Notes: a model not told the origin generated them from the sequence alone. 64,000 nt of DNA from Geobacillus genomosp. 3 (GCF_000445995.2 NC_022080.4:2940001-3004000), one strand, 5' to 3'. Numbered from the stretch's first letter, positions 1 through 13,918 are shown. Numbers and translations are program-made.

Positions 1-126
1 GATGTCATTGTGCTCAGCATTTTGCTATATGCCTTGTTTGGCAAACTATCCGATGTGATCGCCCGATTTTGCGAGCGCCAATGGCTGCGCTGGCATCCGA
101 ACTATCAACCTGACAACCGCCCATAA
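1..126 (+). CDS. ssuC: ABC transporter permease, SsuC-like, C-terminal fragment
   Basis: The window opens inside an open frame of 41 codons ending in TAA at 124-126. The visible tail has a hydrophobic stretch (VIVLSILLYALFG) followed by a basic, Trp-rich cytoplasmic end (ERQWLRWHP), typical of the last helix and tail of SsuC/TauC-type permeases for aliphatic sulfonates or taurine. It lies 15 nt upstream of an SsuB-type ATPase, with the ATPase ribosome-binding site overlapping its stop codon, so the two form one operon. The substrate cannot be decided from this fragment; nitrate, sulfonate and pyrimidine-precursor importers share the fold. Confidence 0.7.
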   Translation, partial: DVIVLSILLYALFGKLSDVIARFCERQWLRWHPNYQPDNRP

Positions 127-141
127 AAGGAGGAACGCCCA

Positions 142-897
142 GTGAAACGGAAACCGCTGCACCCGCACGTGCGGCTTGCCAACGTCCGGAAATGCTACGG
201 GACGGCGGCCGTGTTGAACGGACTTGACCTGGACATATACGCCGGGGAATTTCTCGCCATCGTCGGCAAAAGCGGCTGCGGGAAAAGCACGCTGCTCCGC
301 CTCGTATCCGGTCTCGAAACGCCGGATGAAGGGGCCATCGTCATGGACGGCAAACCGCTTGATGGCGTAAACGCGCACGCCCGCATCATGTTTCAAGACG
401 GGCGGCTGCTGCCGTGGAAAACAGTGCTCGACAACGTCTCCCTCGGCCTCGGCCCGGGCGGCCGGGAAGCGGCGGCGGCCGCGCTGCAAAGCGTCGGTCT
501 CGGAGAACGGCTCCACGACTGGCCGGCCAACTTATCGGGTGGACAAAAACAGCGGGTCGCCTTAGCCCGCGCCCTCGTCCATGAGCCGCGCCTCCTTTTA
601 CTTGACGAGCCGCTCGGCGCCCTCGATGCGCTGACACGGCTGGAAATGCAGGCGCTGATTGAAGACATATGGATAGAAAAACGAATCACCTCGCTGCTCG
701 TCACGCACGATGTCGAGGAAGCGGTGGCCTTGGCCGACCGCGTCATTTTGCTGCAAAACGGCGGCATCGCCCTTGACCTGCCCGTCCCGCTCCCGCGGCC
801 GCGGGAACGAAGCCATCCGGCGTTTTCCGCCCTTGTCGGCCACCTGCTGCGGCAAATCATGGGCCGCCAAACAGAACAGCCGCTCACGATTTATTAA
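142..897 (+). CDS. ssuB: ABC transporter ATP-binding protein, SsuB-like
   Basis: ATPase subunit of a nitrate/sulfonate/taurine-type importer, 251 aa. Walker A is GKSGCGKST, the signature is LSGGQKQR, Walker B is LLLLDEP, and the switch histidine follows in LVTHDVEEA, as in the SsuB/TauB/NrtD family. The GTG start is preceded by AAAAGGAGGAA at 125-135, 6 nt upstream. The protein would energise the permease encoded just upstream; the solute-binding protein must lie to the left of the window. An intrinsic terminator follows the stop codon directly, so it is the last gene of its operon. Substrate specificity is inferred from family only. Confidence 0.9.
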   Translation: MKRKPLHPHVRLANVRKCYGTAAVLNGLDLDIYAGEFLAIVGKSGCGKSTLLRLVSGLETPDEGAIVMDGKPLDGVNAHARIMFQDGRLLPWKTVLDNVSLGLGPGGREAAAAALQSVGLGERLHDWPANLSGGQKQRVALARALVHEPRLLLLDEPLGALDALTRLEMQALIEDIWIEKRITSLLVTHDVEEAVALADRVILLQNGGIALDLPVPLPRPRERSHPAFSALVGHLLRQIMGRQTEQPLTIY

Positions 898-922
898 CGC
901 CCCCGGACGCGGGGCGTTTTTT
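898..922 (+). terminator. Intrinsic terminator after ssuB
   Basis: The six-base arms CGCCCC (898-903) and GGGGCG (911-916) close a 7-nt loop and are followed by six T (917-922). The hairpin starts directly after the ssuB stop codon. Confidence 0.9.
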
Positions 923-967
923 CTGTCTGTTCGCAAACCCGTTGTGCTGAACCGGAACAACAACGAC

Positions 968-988
968 CGGCGTTTTCGCCGCCTTTTT
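968..988 (+). terminator. Second weak terminator-like hairpin in a duplicated tail
   Basis: CGGCG-TTTT-CGCCG (968-981) is followed by five T (984-988). The T-tract plus the next bases (984-1002) repeat the tail of the ssuB terminator (918-936) with one mismatch over 19 nt, 66 bp apart. This looks like a duplicated terminator tail. The rest of the ssuB-yitT gap shows only a TTGACA-like box at 1032-1037 without a convincing -10. Confidence 0.5.
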
Positions 989-1111
989 CTGCCTGTTCGC
1001 AAGCCATCCTGTCCAAGTGCTAAACAACGGTTGACAAGCATAAGAACATAGTAGCCTTTTCGCTGCCGCCGCATAGGAAAAGCAAAAGGTTTTCAACATT
1101 CGGAAACAAGG

Positions 1112-1777
1112 ATGGTCGTTGTGGACAAACAACTCGTCAGCTCCCCATCGTCTGTGGCGTATATTTTAGGCAAAAAATATTTGCTTGTCGTGATCGGAAG
1201 CATCATTCAAGGGGCGGCCATGGGGGTGTTCCTCTTTCCCAATGCCATTCCGTCCGGAGGAGCCGGCGGCATCACCGTGTTGTTGAACCACCTGTTCCGT
1301 CTGCCGACAAGCATCGGGCTTTGGATCGTGAACGCATCGGCGCTCCTTGTCGCCTTTAGGTATTTAGGCGGCGCCAGCGCCGTCGGCACGGTCATCAGCA
1401 TCACGGTCACCTCCGTTTCCATCCAGTTTTTTGAAACGCATTGGCATACACCGCTCCCAAACGTCTGGGCCGATGCCGCAGCCGGCTCGATCGTTCTTGG
1501 CGTTGGAATCGCGATCCTGCTCCGGCAAGGCGTCTCCCACGGCGGCATCGGGATCATCGCCTTGCTCATCGCCCGATCGAAGCACGTCAACCCCGGGCGG
1601 CCGCTCTTTTGGATCAACGGCGCCATTTTTCTGCTGATCGGCTACATCATCGACTGGCATCTTGTCCCCCAAGCCATCGGCTGCCAATGGCTGTCCACCC
1701 GCGTTGTCGACTGGCTGTACAGCACGCCGATGCCGCGCCGCATTTCAACAGCCGCGCTCGGCTGGCGAAAGCGGTAG
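1112..1777 (+). CDS. YitT/YczE-family membrane protein
   Basis: A 221-aa polytopic membrane protein with about five or six hydrophobic segments. The N-terminal half carries the motif FPNAIPSGGAGGI, characteristic of the YitT/YczE (DUF161) family. Unlike full-length YitT proteins (about 280-290 aa, such as the one at 52300-53163 here) it lacks the C-terminal soluble DUF2179 domain. Function is unknown. The ATG at 1112 is used here; a GTG at 1121 sits 8 nt after AAGGA and is an equally good start. Its 3' end runs into the 60-bp repeat array, and no terminator is obvious. Confidence 0.75.
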   Translation: MVVVDKQLVSSPSSVAYILGKKYLLVVIGSIIQGAAMGVFLFPNAIPSGGAGGITVLLNHLFRLPTSIGLWIVNASALLVAFRYLGGASAVGTVISITVTSVSIQFFETHWHTPLPNVWADAAAGSIVLGVGIAILLRQGVSHGGIGIIALLIARSKHVNPGRPLFWINGAIFLLIGYIIDWHLVPQAIGCQWLSTRVVDWLYSTPMPRRISTAALGWRKR

Positions 1778-1953
1778 GCTTCATTCTGCCCTCCTGGGGC
1801 CGGCCGCAGCCATGGACAAGGCGCGGCGGCCGACAAGGCGGGCGTCCCTTCGCCGCAAGCCGGCGACTGACGGAAGGTCGCTAAGGGACACCGCCTCCCC
1901 TTTCGGCTACGGGCTGGCGAACGACGGTCTCTAGGGGCGCCGCTCGGTTCGGT

Positions 1954-2320
1954 CCCGCCTTTGCGAAAACGTCCGGCAAACAACACGAGGCCTCGAGAAG
2001 GCACCTCGCCTCATCCGGCCTTTGCGAAAACACCCGGCCGCTTCCGGTGAACTCCGGGGAGCCGCCTCGCCTCATCCCGCCTTGCGAAAACACCCAGCCC
2101 TCTCCGAAGGACTACGGAGAGCCCCCCGCTCCACTCCCAAAAGCCGGCCGAACACGCCCGACAAGCCGCAAGGGAGCTCGAAAAGCCCCTTCTCTCCGCC
2201 CCGCCTTTGCGAAAACGTCCGGCCACTTGCAGAAGACTCTGGGGAGCGCCCCGCTTCGCCCCCCGCAAGCCGGGCGAAGACATTCGGCGACCTACAGAAG
2301 GCCGCCGCCGGAAGGGAGCA
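1954..2320. repeat. Tandem array of degenerate 60-65 bp repeats
   Basis: About six head-to-tail copies of a GC-rich unit anchored on GCCTTTGCGAAAAC followed by a CCGGCC-like box and an AGAAG/CCGGTGAA/CTCCGGGGAGC-like block. The anchor occurs near 1957, 2017, 2079, about 2145, 2203 and about 2270; successive spacings are roughly 61, 60, 65, 62 and 64 bp. Fainter relatives continue left to about 1850. Most spacings are not multiples of three, so the array is not a coding repeat although it creates long spurious open frames on both strands. The right end forms the last codons and the TAG stop of the MFS gene. The rest of the 1778-2291 gap holds nothing else I can recognise. Confidence 0.7.
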
Positions 2321-3584
2321 GCTCGTTCAAATCATCATCGCCTAAGCGCCGGCCGCGGTTCGGTTTCCCCCCTGGCTGCCGCCCGCTCCCGTCGACGCGA
2401 ATCATCGTCAACGCCAGCACACCGACAAGCAGCGTCAAGGCGGCGACCGACCAAAACATGCCGGCTTTCGACCAATCCATTAGCCGCCCGAAAACCGGCG
2501 GGCCGGCGGCGACGCCCAAAAAGCGGACCGAGCCGTACAGCGAAGTGACAAACCCGCGCCGCTCCTTGCCGACTGCGTTGGTGATGAAGCTGTTGATGCA
2601 CGGGAGAACAAGCCCGGTTCCGATGCCGCCAAGCGCCAAAACAAGCAAAAACGGAACGAGGCGGGACGGAAACACAAGCGCCGCATACGAGGCCGTCATG
2701 AGCGAAAAGCCCGTGACGATCAGCGTTTTCATGAGCCGCTGCCGCCGGCCGATTTTCGCTCCGGTCGTGTACGACGTCGTGCACATGGCCAAAAGCGGGA
2801 TGGCGAGGATCAACCCTTTTTTCACTCCGTCGATGCCGTACTGCTTTTCCAAGACGTCCGACAAATAAAACAGCATGCCAAACAGCGTAAACAAACATAC
2901 CGCTCCGGCCAAATAGGCGGTCAGCAGCCACCGGCCTTCGCGGTGAAACACAGTTGCCAGCCCATGGACATAGTTCCGAAACGGCGGCGGCTCTTTCCGT
3001 TCCTTTTTCTCCTTGATGCACACCCAGACGAGGATAACGGAAAGAAGGCAAAACGCCGGAAAGGCGAAAAAGACGCCATACCAGGCGAGCAAGGCGATGA
3101 GCGAGCCGACAATCGGCGACAGCACCTTGCCGAAGCCGTTTGAAGCCTCAACAAGCCCCAACACCCGGCTTTCTTCCTTTCCTTGAAACAAGTCGCCGGT
3201 CAGCGCCATGGCGATCGGCGCCGTGCCGGCCGCCCCGATGCCTTGCAGCGCCCGGCCGACGAGCACCCACATGTACGCATGGGCGAACGCGCTCGCCGCC
3301 AATCCGGCGAGCAGCCCGCCCGCGCCATACAGAAAGAGAGCCGGAAGCATCACCGCCTTGCGCGAGAAGCGGTCGGACAAGTAGCCGAAAATCGGGATGA
3401 AGACAGCCGCTGTCACGGAAAAGACGGTGATCGTCAAGCTCACTTGAAACTGCGACAAATGAAGCGCCGATTTCATCGCCGGCAGCACCGGAATCAACAT
3501 CGAGTTGCCCAGCGTCATAATGAGCGGAACCGAGCCGATCGCGGCCACCGCCAGCGGAGACGGACGTTGCATGGTGTTTGACAA
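2292..3584 (-). CDS. MFS transporter, drug-efflux-like
   Basis: A 430-aa major facilitator superfamily protein with about 12 membrane segments. The loop between segments 2 and 3 reads [12 protein letters not shown], the classic MFS signature, and the motif [13 protein letters not shown] of segment 4 resembles drug:H+ antiporters. I chose the TTG start at 3584 because GGGAAGGTG lies 7 nt upstream; the next ATG (3572) is too far from it. The tail (about 20 residues, rich in Gly, Arg and Pro) reads into the neighbouring repeat array, which supplies the stop codon. Substrate unknown. It is a separate unit downstream of the eno terminator. Confidence 0.8.
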   Translation of the reverse strand: MSNTMQRPSPLAVAAIGSVPLIMTLGNSMLIPVLPAMKSALHLSQFQVSLTITVFSVTAAVFIPIFGYLSDRFSRKAVMLPALFLYGAGGLLAGLAASAFAHAYMWVLVGRALQGIGAAGTAPIAMALTGDLFQGKEESRVLGLVEASNGFGKVLSPIVGSLIALLAWYGVFFAFPAFCLLSVILVWVCIKEKKERKEPPPFRNYVHGLATVFHREGRWLLTAYLAGAVCLFTLFGMLFYLSDVLEKQYGIDGVKKGLILAIPLLAMCTTSYTTGAKIGRRQRLMKTLIVTGFSLMTASYAALVFPSRLVPFLLVLALGGIGTGLVLPCINSFITNAVGKERRGFVTSLYGSVRFLGVAAGPPVFGRLMDWSKAGMFWSVAALTLLVGVLALTMIRVDGSGRQPGGKPNRGRRLGDDDLNELLPSGGGLL

Positions 3585-3663
3585 TGGCTTGCACCTTCCC
3601 TAAAACGTAATGAGTCCCCATTTAGCATCTCCGCGCGCCATGCCCGCTATCCCCGGCCGCCGC

Positions 3664-3704
3664 GAAAAAAGGCACCTTTCTTGGCAAACAGCCGAAAGGT
3701 GCCT
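3664..3704 (-). terminator. Terminator of the glycolytic operon
   Basis: The arms AGGCACCTTTC (3670-3680) and GAAAGGTGCCT (3694-3704) form a perfect 11-bp stem, followed in the minus direction by six T. It lies 18 nt past the eno stop. Confidence 0.93.
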
Positions 3705-3722
3705 CTCATCTTCCACTGTCGG

Positions 3723-5039
<1,317 letters not shown>

Positions 5040-5066
5040 TTAGTTATCGTTTCGTGCAACCGTTTG

Positions 5067-7359
<2,293 letters not shown>

Positions 7360-7436
7360 TCACCTTTCCTTTCGCTAGGCGGCGGACAACCGCCGTGCGC
7401 CGGCCGTTTCCCTAGCACGGCGCCTTTAGGGGCATC

Positions 7437-8621
7437 TTACTTATCGTTTAACGCCACAACCCCTGGCAGCTGCTTGCCTTCCATAAACTCAAGCGACGCG
7501 CCGCCGCCTGTGGAAATATGATCCATTTTGTCCGCCAAGCCGAATTTCTCGACAGCTGCGGCCGAGTCTCCACCGCCGATCACCGAGTATGTATCAGCAG
7601 CTTCAGCGAGCGCTTCGGCGACCGCTCTCGTCCCGTGGGCGAATGTGTCCATTTCAAAGACGCCCATCGGGCCGTTCCAGACGACGAGCTTCGATTGGCG
7701 AATGACGTCGCGGTACAGTTCGCGCGTTTTCGGACCGATGTCAAGCGCCTCCCAATCGCCCGGAATAGCGTCAATCGGGACGATGTTCGTGTTGGCGTCG
7801 TTCGCAAACCGGTCCGCGACGACGACATCGACCGGCATGTAAAAGCGGACGCCTTTTTCTTTCGCCTTCTCCATAAACGATTTCGCCAGCTCGATTTTGT
7901 CTTCCTCAAGAAGCGACTTGCCGACGTCATACCCAAGCGCCTTGACGAACGTGTACGCCAACCCGCCGCCGATGATCAAGTTGTCGACTTTCTCCAACAA
8001 GTTGTCAATGACGCCGATTTTGTCTTTCACCTTCGCCCCGCCGATAATCGCCGTAAACGGTCGGTCCGGGTCCGAGAGCGCCTTGCCGAGCACTTCGATT
8101 TCTTTTTCCATCAAAAACCCGGCCACCGCCGGCAAGTAGTGGGCGATCCCTTCTGTCGACGCATGGGCGCGGTGGGCGGCGCCGAACGCATCGTTGACGT
8201 ATAGACCGGCAAGTTCCGCAAACGCTTTGGCGAGCTCAGGATCGTTTTTCTCTTCACCGGGATAAAAGCGGACGTTCTCCAACAGCAGCACGTCGCCTTC
8301 CTTCAAGTTCGCGACGGCTGCCTTTACCTCATCGCCGACCGCTTCGTCTGTTTTCACAACCGGACGCTCAAGCAGTTCGCCGAGCCGCTTGGCGACGGCA
8401 TTCAAGCGCAGCTCCTCGACGACTTTTCCTTTCGGGCGGCCGAGATGGCTTGCCAAAATGACTTTCGCCCCGTGTTCGACCAAATAGCGGATCGTCGGGA
8501 GTGCGGCGCGAATGCGCGTGTCATCGGTGATGGCGCCATCTTCCATCGGCACGTTAAAATCGACGCGGCAAAACACGCGCTTCCCTCTCACCTCGACGTC
8601 GCGGATCGTCTTCTTGTTCAT
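7437..8621 (-). CDS. pgk: Phosphoglycerate kinase
   Basis: ATP-forming step of glycolysis, 1,3-bisphosphoglycerate to 3-phosphoglycerate. 394 aa from the ATG at 8621, matching the G. stearothermophilus enzyme. The N-terminal signature ([11 protein letters not shown]), substrate-binding arginines ([10 protein letters not shown]) and the C-terminal nucleotide loop ([11 protein letters not shown]) are present. An in-frame extension to 8813 exists but crosses the intergenic hairpin and has no ribosome-binding site; AAAGGGGG lies 8 nt before 8621. Beyond the operon promoter, pgk has a candidate promoter of its own at 8700-8729. Confidence 0.98.
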   Translation of the reverse strand: MNKKTIRDVEVRGKRVFCRVDFNVPMEDGAITDDTRIRAALPTIRYLVEHGAKVILASHLGRPKGKVVEELRLNAVAKRLGELLERPVVKTDEAVGDEVKAAVANLKEGDVLLLENVRFYPGEEKNDPELAKAFAELAGLYVNDAFGAAHRAHASTEGIAHYLPAVAGFLMEKEIEVLGKALSDPDRPFTAIIGGAKVKDKIGVIDNLLEKVDNLIIGGGLAYTFVKALGYDVGKSLLEEDKIELAKSFMEKAKEKGVRFYMPVDVVVADRFANDANTNIVPIDAIPGDWEALDIGPKTRELYRDVIRQSKLVVWNGPMGVFEMDTFAHGTRAVAEALAEAADTYSVIGGGDSAAAVEKFGLADKMDHISTGGGASLEFMEGKQLPGVVALNDK

Positions 8622-8661
8622 CGTTCCAGCCCCCTTTAGTGACAGTTTTGGCAAAGGAAAA

Positions 8662-8686
8662 GGAGTGGGGATCATTTCCCCGCTCC
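8662..8686 (-). other. Hairpin between the internal promoter and pgk
   Basis: The arms GGAGTGGGGA (8662-8671) and TCCCCGCTCC (8677-8686) enclose a 5-nt loop, with one mismatch in ten pairs. Read on the minus strand the stem is followed by TTTTCCTTT, a weak terminator-like tract, so it could attenuate transcription or mark a processing site in the gap-pgk spacer. Confidence 0.55.
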
Positions 8687-8699
8687 CCTCCATTTTCCT

Positions 8700-8729
8700 A
8701 TTATAGACTTGAATAAATGGAAAACTCAA
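8700..8729 (-). promoter_or_regulatory. Candidate sigma-A promoter inside the operon, before pgk
   Basis: Minus-strand TTGAGT (8724-8729) and a perfect TATAAT (8700-8705) are separated by 18 bp. An internal promoter here would let pgk-tpiA-gpmI-eno be expressed when CggR represses the front of the operon; B. subtilis has such an arrangement (family knowledge). Confidence 0.6.
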
Positions 8730-8742
8730 TGCCAAGCTCGCC

Positions 8743-10814
<2,072 letters not shown>

Positions 10815-10842
10815 CGATCCTTTCTCCCTGACCGAACTTAGG

Positions 10843-10878
10843 GACATTATATGTCCCGGCGTGACATATTGTGTCCCG
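10843..10878 (-). promoter_or_regulatory. CggR operator
   Basis: On the minus strand, two direct half-operators of the form CGGGAC-N6-TGTC are separated by 4 nt, exactly the arrangement defined for B. subtilis CggR. It lies downstream of the -10 box, between promoter and cggR start, so bound CggR would act as a roadblock. Confidence 0.92.
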
Positions 10879-10912
10879 CCAATCGATAAAAAATTCCTCC
10901 CGCGCCATTTTC

Positions 10913-10941
10913 ATTATAGCAGGAGGAGGATTGCCGTTCAA
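10913..10941 (-). promoter_or_regulatory. Sigma-A promoter of the cggR operon
   Basis: Minus-strand TTGAAC (10936-10941) and TATAAT (10913-10918) with 17-bp spacing. The -35 box overlaps the stop codon of the upstream glutaredoxin-like gene. The CggR operator follows 34 bp further on. Confidence 0.75.
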
Positions 10942-11183
10942 CCGTTTCGCGCCTGCCGCAACCGCTTTCTTACCACTTCTTTTTCAATCATCCCGTAGCC
11001 GATTTCTTCCCCGTCCAATTCGACGACCGGAATCATTAACTGATATTGCTCAAGCAACGCGTCATCTTGATAAATATCGATCTCTTCCATCGTAAACCGA
11101 TAGTCTGCCTGCAGCTCCGTTAAAATTGCTTTCGCTTTGTCACAAAGCGGGCAGTTCATTTTTGTATACAAACGAATGTGCAT
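10938..11183 (-). CDS. Glutaredoxin-like (thioredoxin-fold) small protein
   Basis: An 81-aa protein with an N-terminal beta strand followed by the redox motif CPLC (residues 11-14) and a cis-proline region (IPVVELDGEEIGYG), the compact glutaredoxin/DUF836 fold. It is probably a cytoplasmic thiol-disulfide carrier; the partner is unknown. A ribosome-binding site (AAAGGAAG) precedes the ATG. It lies between sigL and cggR; the cggR promoter overlaps its last codon, so it ends where the glycolytic operon begins. Confidence 0.85.
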   Translation of the reverse strand: MHIRLYTKMNCPLCDKAKAILTELQADYRFTMEEIDIYQDDALLEQYQLMIPVVELDGEEIGYGMIEKEVVRKRLRQARNG

Positions 11184-11242
11184 CGGTTTCTTCCTTTCTT
11201 TCTCACAGCGTTTGCCGTTCGTTTCTTCCCTTTTGACCGCCT

Positions 11243-12550
11243 TTACAGCAGGCCTGTATATTGTTTCCGTTTCGCTGATGACGGAATGCGCAGCTGTTCA
11301 CGGTATTTGGCGACCGTGCGGCGGGAGATGGCAATGCCATGCCGTTCGCGAAGCAAATCGGCCAGCTGCTGGTCGGAAAACGGCGCCCGCCGGTTTTCAG
11401 CGGAAATGAGCGCCCGAATGATCTCTTTCACTTGAACGGAAGAGACTTCCTCCTCTGCCCCGGCCGTCGCCGCACTCGAGAAAAAGCGGCGCAGCTCGAG
11501 CGTGCCAAACGGTGTTTGTACGTATTTATGGCGGACCGCGCGGCTCACCGTCGATTCATGGACGCCGAGCTCTTCCGCCACTTCGCGCATCGTCATCGGT
11601 TTAAGCGCCGACAGTCCCCTTTCAAAACAAGAGCGTTGCCGGTCAACAATGACGCCCATCAGATGGAGCAGCGTCTGCTTCCGCTGTTCTAAACTTTTGG
11701 CCAGCCATGTAAACTGCCGGTACTTTTCCTTCATAAACCGCTCGGCGTGCCGGTCGCCGGCGGCGGCGATATGCCGCTCGTACTCCTCATTCCATCTGAG
11801 CTCCGGGTGGATGTCATCGTTATAAGCTACAACCAAACCGCCATCCGCTTGACGGATGACGATCAAATCGGGCACGATAAAATGCGGCAGTTCACCTGCA
11901 TAATGGATGCCGGGCCGCGGCTCGAGCGTGCGAATGAGCTCAAAGACGCGCTGCAGCTCGCCGAGACTGACGCCGAGTTGCTTGGCGAGCGCCTTCCACG
12001 ACTTTTCGGCAAACGGAAGAAAATGATCGCGGACGATCGTCTCCGCCAGTTCGTCGCGCTCGGGAAGACGTTCAAGCTGCAGCAAAAGGCACTCCGCCAA
12101 ATCGCGGGCGCCGACTCCCGGCGGGTCAAGCGATTGTACGAAACGCAGCCCGCGCTCAACCTCCTGTTCCGTTACGGAGAAACGCGCCGCCAGCTCGGCA
12201 AGCGGCACACGCAAATAGCCGTCCTCATCAAGCGCCGCGATCATATGACGAACAATGCGCTCTTCCTTCCCCGACAACATCAGCCCGGGCAGCTGCGCAA
12301 GCAAGTGGCTGGCCAGCGTCTCCGTCCGGGCGCTGATGTTCTCGAGCCATTGCTTTCGGTCTTTGTCCGTCCGGCCTGGTCGCTGCCGCGTTCGATCACG
12401 GCGGATTTCCAAAAACGGGTTTTCCAGCGACTGTTCATATAAAAACGCTTCCAAATCAAGCGCCGAATATTGCAGCAGTTCAATCGCCTGCACAAGCTCT
12501 TTGGTCAGCGACAACTGCAGCCGCTGCTCTTGCCATAACTCCGCCCTCAT
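11243..12550 (-). CDS. sigL: RNA polymerase sigma-54 factor
   Basis: Sigma-54 (RpoN/SigL) directs transcription from -24/-12 promoters that need an enhancer-binding activator. The 435-aa protein shows the Gln/Leu-rich N-terminal region I (QLSLTKELVQAIELLQ), the core-binding domain in the middle, and near the C-terminus the DNA-binding RpoN box SRRTVAKYRE. The ATG at 12550 is preceded by AAAGGGGG with 7-nt spacing; a GTG at 12556 is too close to it. In bacilli it controls amino-acid and acetoin catabolism. No -24/-12 promoter was recognised in this window. Confidence 0.96.
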   Translation of the reverse strand: MRAELWQEQRLQLSLTKELVQAIELLQYSALDLEAFLYEQSLENPFLEIRRDRTRQRPGRTDKDRKQWLENISARTETLASHLLAQLPGLMLSGKEERIVRHMIAALDEDGYLRVPLAELAARFSVTEQEVERGLRFVQSLDPPGVGARDLAECLLLQLERLPERDELAETIVRDHFLPFAEKSWKALAKQLGVSLGELQRVFELIRTLEPRPGIHYAGELPHFIVPDLIVIRQADGGLVVAYNDDIHPELRWNEEYERHIAAAGDRHAERFMKEKYRQFTWLAKSLEQRKQTLLHLMGVIVDRQRSCFERGLSALKPMTMREVAEELGVHESTVSRAVRHKYVQTPFGTLELRRFFSSAATAGAEEEVSSVQVKEIIRALISAENRRAPFSDQQLADLLRERHGIAISRRTVAKYREQLRIPSSAKRKQYTGLL

Positions 12551-12633
12551 CGTCACGCCCCCTTTCTTTTATTGTACACGACAAGGGCGGGAGGGGGTAG
12601 GAGAAATTTTTGTCGACTGCCTGCAGGCAAAAC

Positions 12634-12660
12634 AAAAAGCATCCGATCATTGCGGATGCT
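12634..12660 (-). terminator. Intrinsic terminator without an assigned gene
   Basis: AGCATCCG (12638-12645) pairs with CGGATGCT (12653-12660) around a 7-nt loop; on the minus strand it is followed by TTTTTGTTTT. Between it and the tRNA-Arg terminator (12845) there is no convincing gene on the minus strand, so it either ends an undescribed small transcript or insulates sigL. The rest of 12551-12878 shows only a TACAAT -10-like box before sigL (12571-12576) with no good -35. Confidence 0.8.
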
Positions 12661-12844
12661 TTCCTGATCTCCTTGCAGCGAACATCACTGCGCCTTACAC
12701 CGTCTGTTTTCATGTCCAGGCGGGGAGTCGAGCGTGCTTCTTGATGATGGCTGTATGGCTACGGATTCTCCCAACCTTAAGAGGCGGCTTGCTTGGCCAA
12801 TTCAGCCCTCATTTCGCGGCATGGCGGCGCCATTGCCGAAAATG

Positions 12845-12869
12845 AAAAACGGCTGCTAACGCAACCGTT
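12845..12869 (-). terminator. Terminator of tRNA-Arg
   Basis: AACGGCTGC (12848-12856) and GCAACCGTT (12861-12869) close a TAAC loop with one mismatch, followed on the minus strand by five T. It lies 10 nt after the tRNA 3' end. Confidence 0.85.
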
Positions 12870-12878
12870 CTGTCGAAA

Positions 12879-12950
12879 CGCCCTCGGCAGGATTCGAACC
12901 CACGCTAAGAGAACCGGAATCTCTCGTGCTATCCACTACACTACGAGGGC
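12879..12950 (-). tRNA. tRNA-Arg (anticodon CCG)
   Basis: A full cloverleaf can be written by hand on the minus strand: acceptor GCCCTCG/CGAGGGC, D stem GTGT/GCAC, anticodon stem AGAGA/TCTCT with loop TTCCGGT (anticodon CCG, reading CGG), and T arm with TTCGAAT loop. The discriminator base is G and CCA is not encoded. A tRNA-Arg at this place next to clpP also occurs in B. subtilis. It has its own promoter and terminator. Confidence 0.97.
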
Positions 12951-12983
12951 ATATTATGTTGTTTCGTTCCCGTCGCATGTTCT

Positions 12984-13011
12984 ATTATAGCAGGATCGAA
13001 AAAAAATGCAA
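12984..13011 (-). promoter_or_regulatory. Promoter of tRNA-Arg
   Basis: Minus-strand TTGCAT (13006-13011) and TATAAT (12984-12989) with 16-bp spacing, placing the start about 30 nt before the tRNA 5' end. Confidence 0.7.
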
Positions 13012-13212
13012 GGGAAAAATGCAATAAAAAAAGAGGAAAAATTGGGCGCTCATTCCGCACCTGATTTCCTGCGCCGGCGGCGCGGTTCTTCGTCCCGTTG
13101 CAGAAGCGGCGGAAAACCGTGGTTTAAAAAATGAAAAAGCGGTTATGATGAAAAGAGGGATGTTCGCTGTTGTTCGCGAATATATATAAATGGGCGGGAA
13201 GAGGGCATTTCG

Positions 13213-13229
13213 TTTGACCTTCATTGACC
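13213..13229 (+). promoter_or_regulatory. CtsR operator of clpP
   Basis: TTTGACCTTCATTGACC is the reverse of the CtsR tandem heptad (GGTCAA-N3-GGTCAAA). It overlaps the -35 box of the clpP promoter, so the class III heat-shock repressor CtsR should block transcription. The ctsR gene is outside the window. Confidence 0.9.
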
Positions 13230-13242
13230 ATTCATGTATGAT
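13214..13242 (+). promoter_or_regulatory. Sigma-A promoter of clpP
   Basis: TTGACC (13214-13219) and TATGAT (13237-13242) with 17-bp spacing, overlapping the CtsR box. Between the tRNA promoter and this one (13012-13212) nothing further is recognisable. Confidence 0.8.
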
Positions 13243-13284
13243 GAAGGCGTACATATTTATGAAAGGGAAAAGGAGGCGTTTTCC

Positions 13285-13875
13285 ATGCATTTAATTCCAA
13301 CGGTCATCGAGCAGACGAACCGCGGGGAGCGCGCGTATGACATTTATTCGCGGTTGTTGAAAGACCGGATTATTTTCCTTGGCAGTGCCATCGACGACCA
13401 AGTTGCCAACTCGATCGTGTCGCAGCTGCTGTTTTTGGCAGCGGAAGACCCGGAAAAAGACATTTCCCTGTACATCAACAGCCCGGGCGGCTCGATCACG
13501 GCCGGCTTGGCGATTTACGACACGATGCAGTTCATCAAACCGGATGTGTCAACGATTTGCATCGGCATGGCCGCATCGATGGGAGCGTTTCTGCTGGCGG
13601 CCGGCGCCAAAGGAAAACGGTTTGCTCTTCCGAACAGTGAAGTAATGATTCACCAGCCGCTCGGCGGCGCCCAAGGGCAGGCGACGGAAATCGAAATCGC
13701 TGCGAAGCGCATTTTGTTCTTGCGCGACAAACTGAACCGCATTTTGGCGGAAAACACCGGCCAGCCGATCGAAGTGATCGAACGCGATACGGACCGCGAC
13801 AACTTTATGACCGCAGAAAAGGCGCAACAATATGGCATTATCGACCGGGTGCTGACGCGCTCAGACGAGAAGTAA
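13285..13875 (+). CDS. clpP: ATP-dependent Clp protease proteolytic subunit
   Basis: Barrel-forming serine protease that degrades substrates delivered by ClpC, ClpX or ClpE. 196 aa. The catalytic triad is in place: Ser98 in MAASMGAF, His123 in EVMIHQPL and Asp172 in DTDRDNF. The ATG at 13285 follows AAAAGGAGG; the frame is open upstream to 13234 but that runs through the promoter. It is transcribed divergently from tRNA-Arg and converges on crh, with a shared terminator. CtsR control is indicated by the operator at 13213-13229. Confidence 0.97.
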   Translation: MHLIPTVIEQTNRGERAYDIYSRLLKDRIIFLGSAIDDQVANSIVSQLLFLAAEDPEKDISLYINSPGGSITAGLAIYDTMQFIKPDVSTICIGMAASMGAFLLAAGAKGKRFALPNSEVMIHQPLGGAQGQATEIEIAAKRILFLRDKLNRILAENTGQPIEVIERDTDRDNFMTAEKAQQYGIIDRVLTRSDEK

Positions 13876-13880
13876 AAGCA

Positions 13881-13918
13881 AAGGCTGCTTCCGCAACAAA
13901 CGGAGCAGCCTTCTTTGC
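13881..13918. terminator. Bidirectional terminator between clpP and crh
   Basis: AAGGCTGCTTCCG (13881-13893) pairs with CGGAGCAGCCTT (13901-13912) with a one-base bulge; T-rich tracts follow on both strands (TTCTTTGC on plus, TTTGCTTTTA on minus). It serves convergent clpP and crh. Confidence 0.85.

Noticed and set aside
2047..2868. 273-codon plus-strand open frame over the repeat array
   Set aside because: Opposite the MFS transporter and extending through the degenerate repeats, whose unit lengths are not multiples of three.
12480..12713. 77-codon minus-strand frame before sigL
   Set aside because: It overlaps the orphan terminator and the start of sigL in another frame; no ribosome-binding site.
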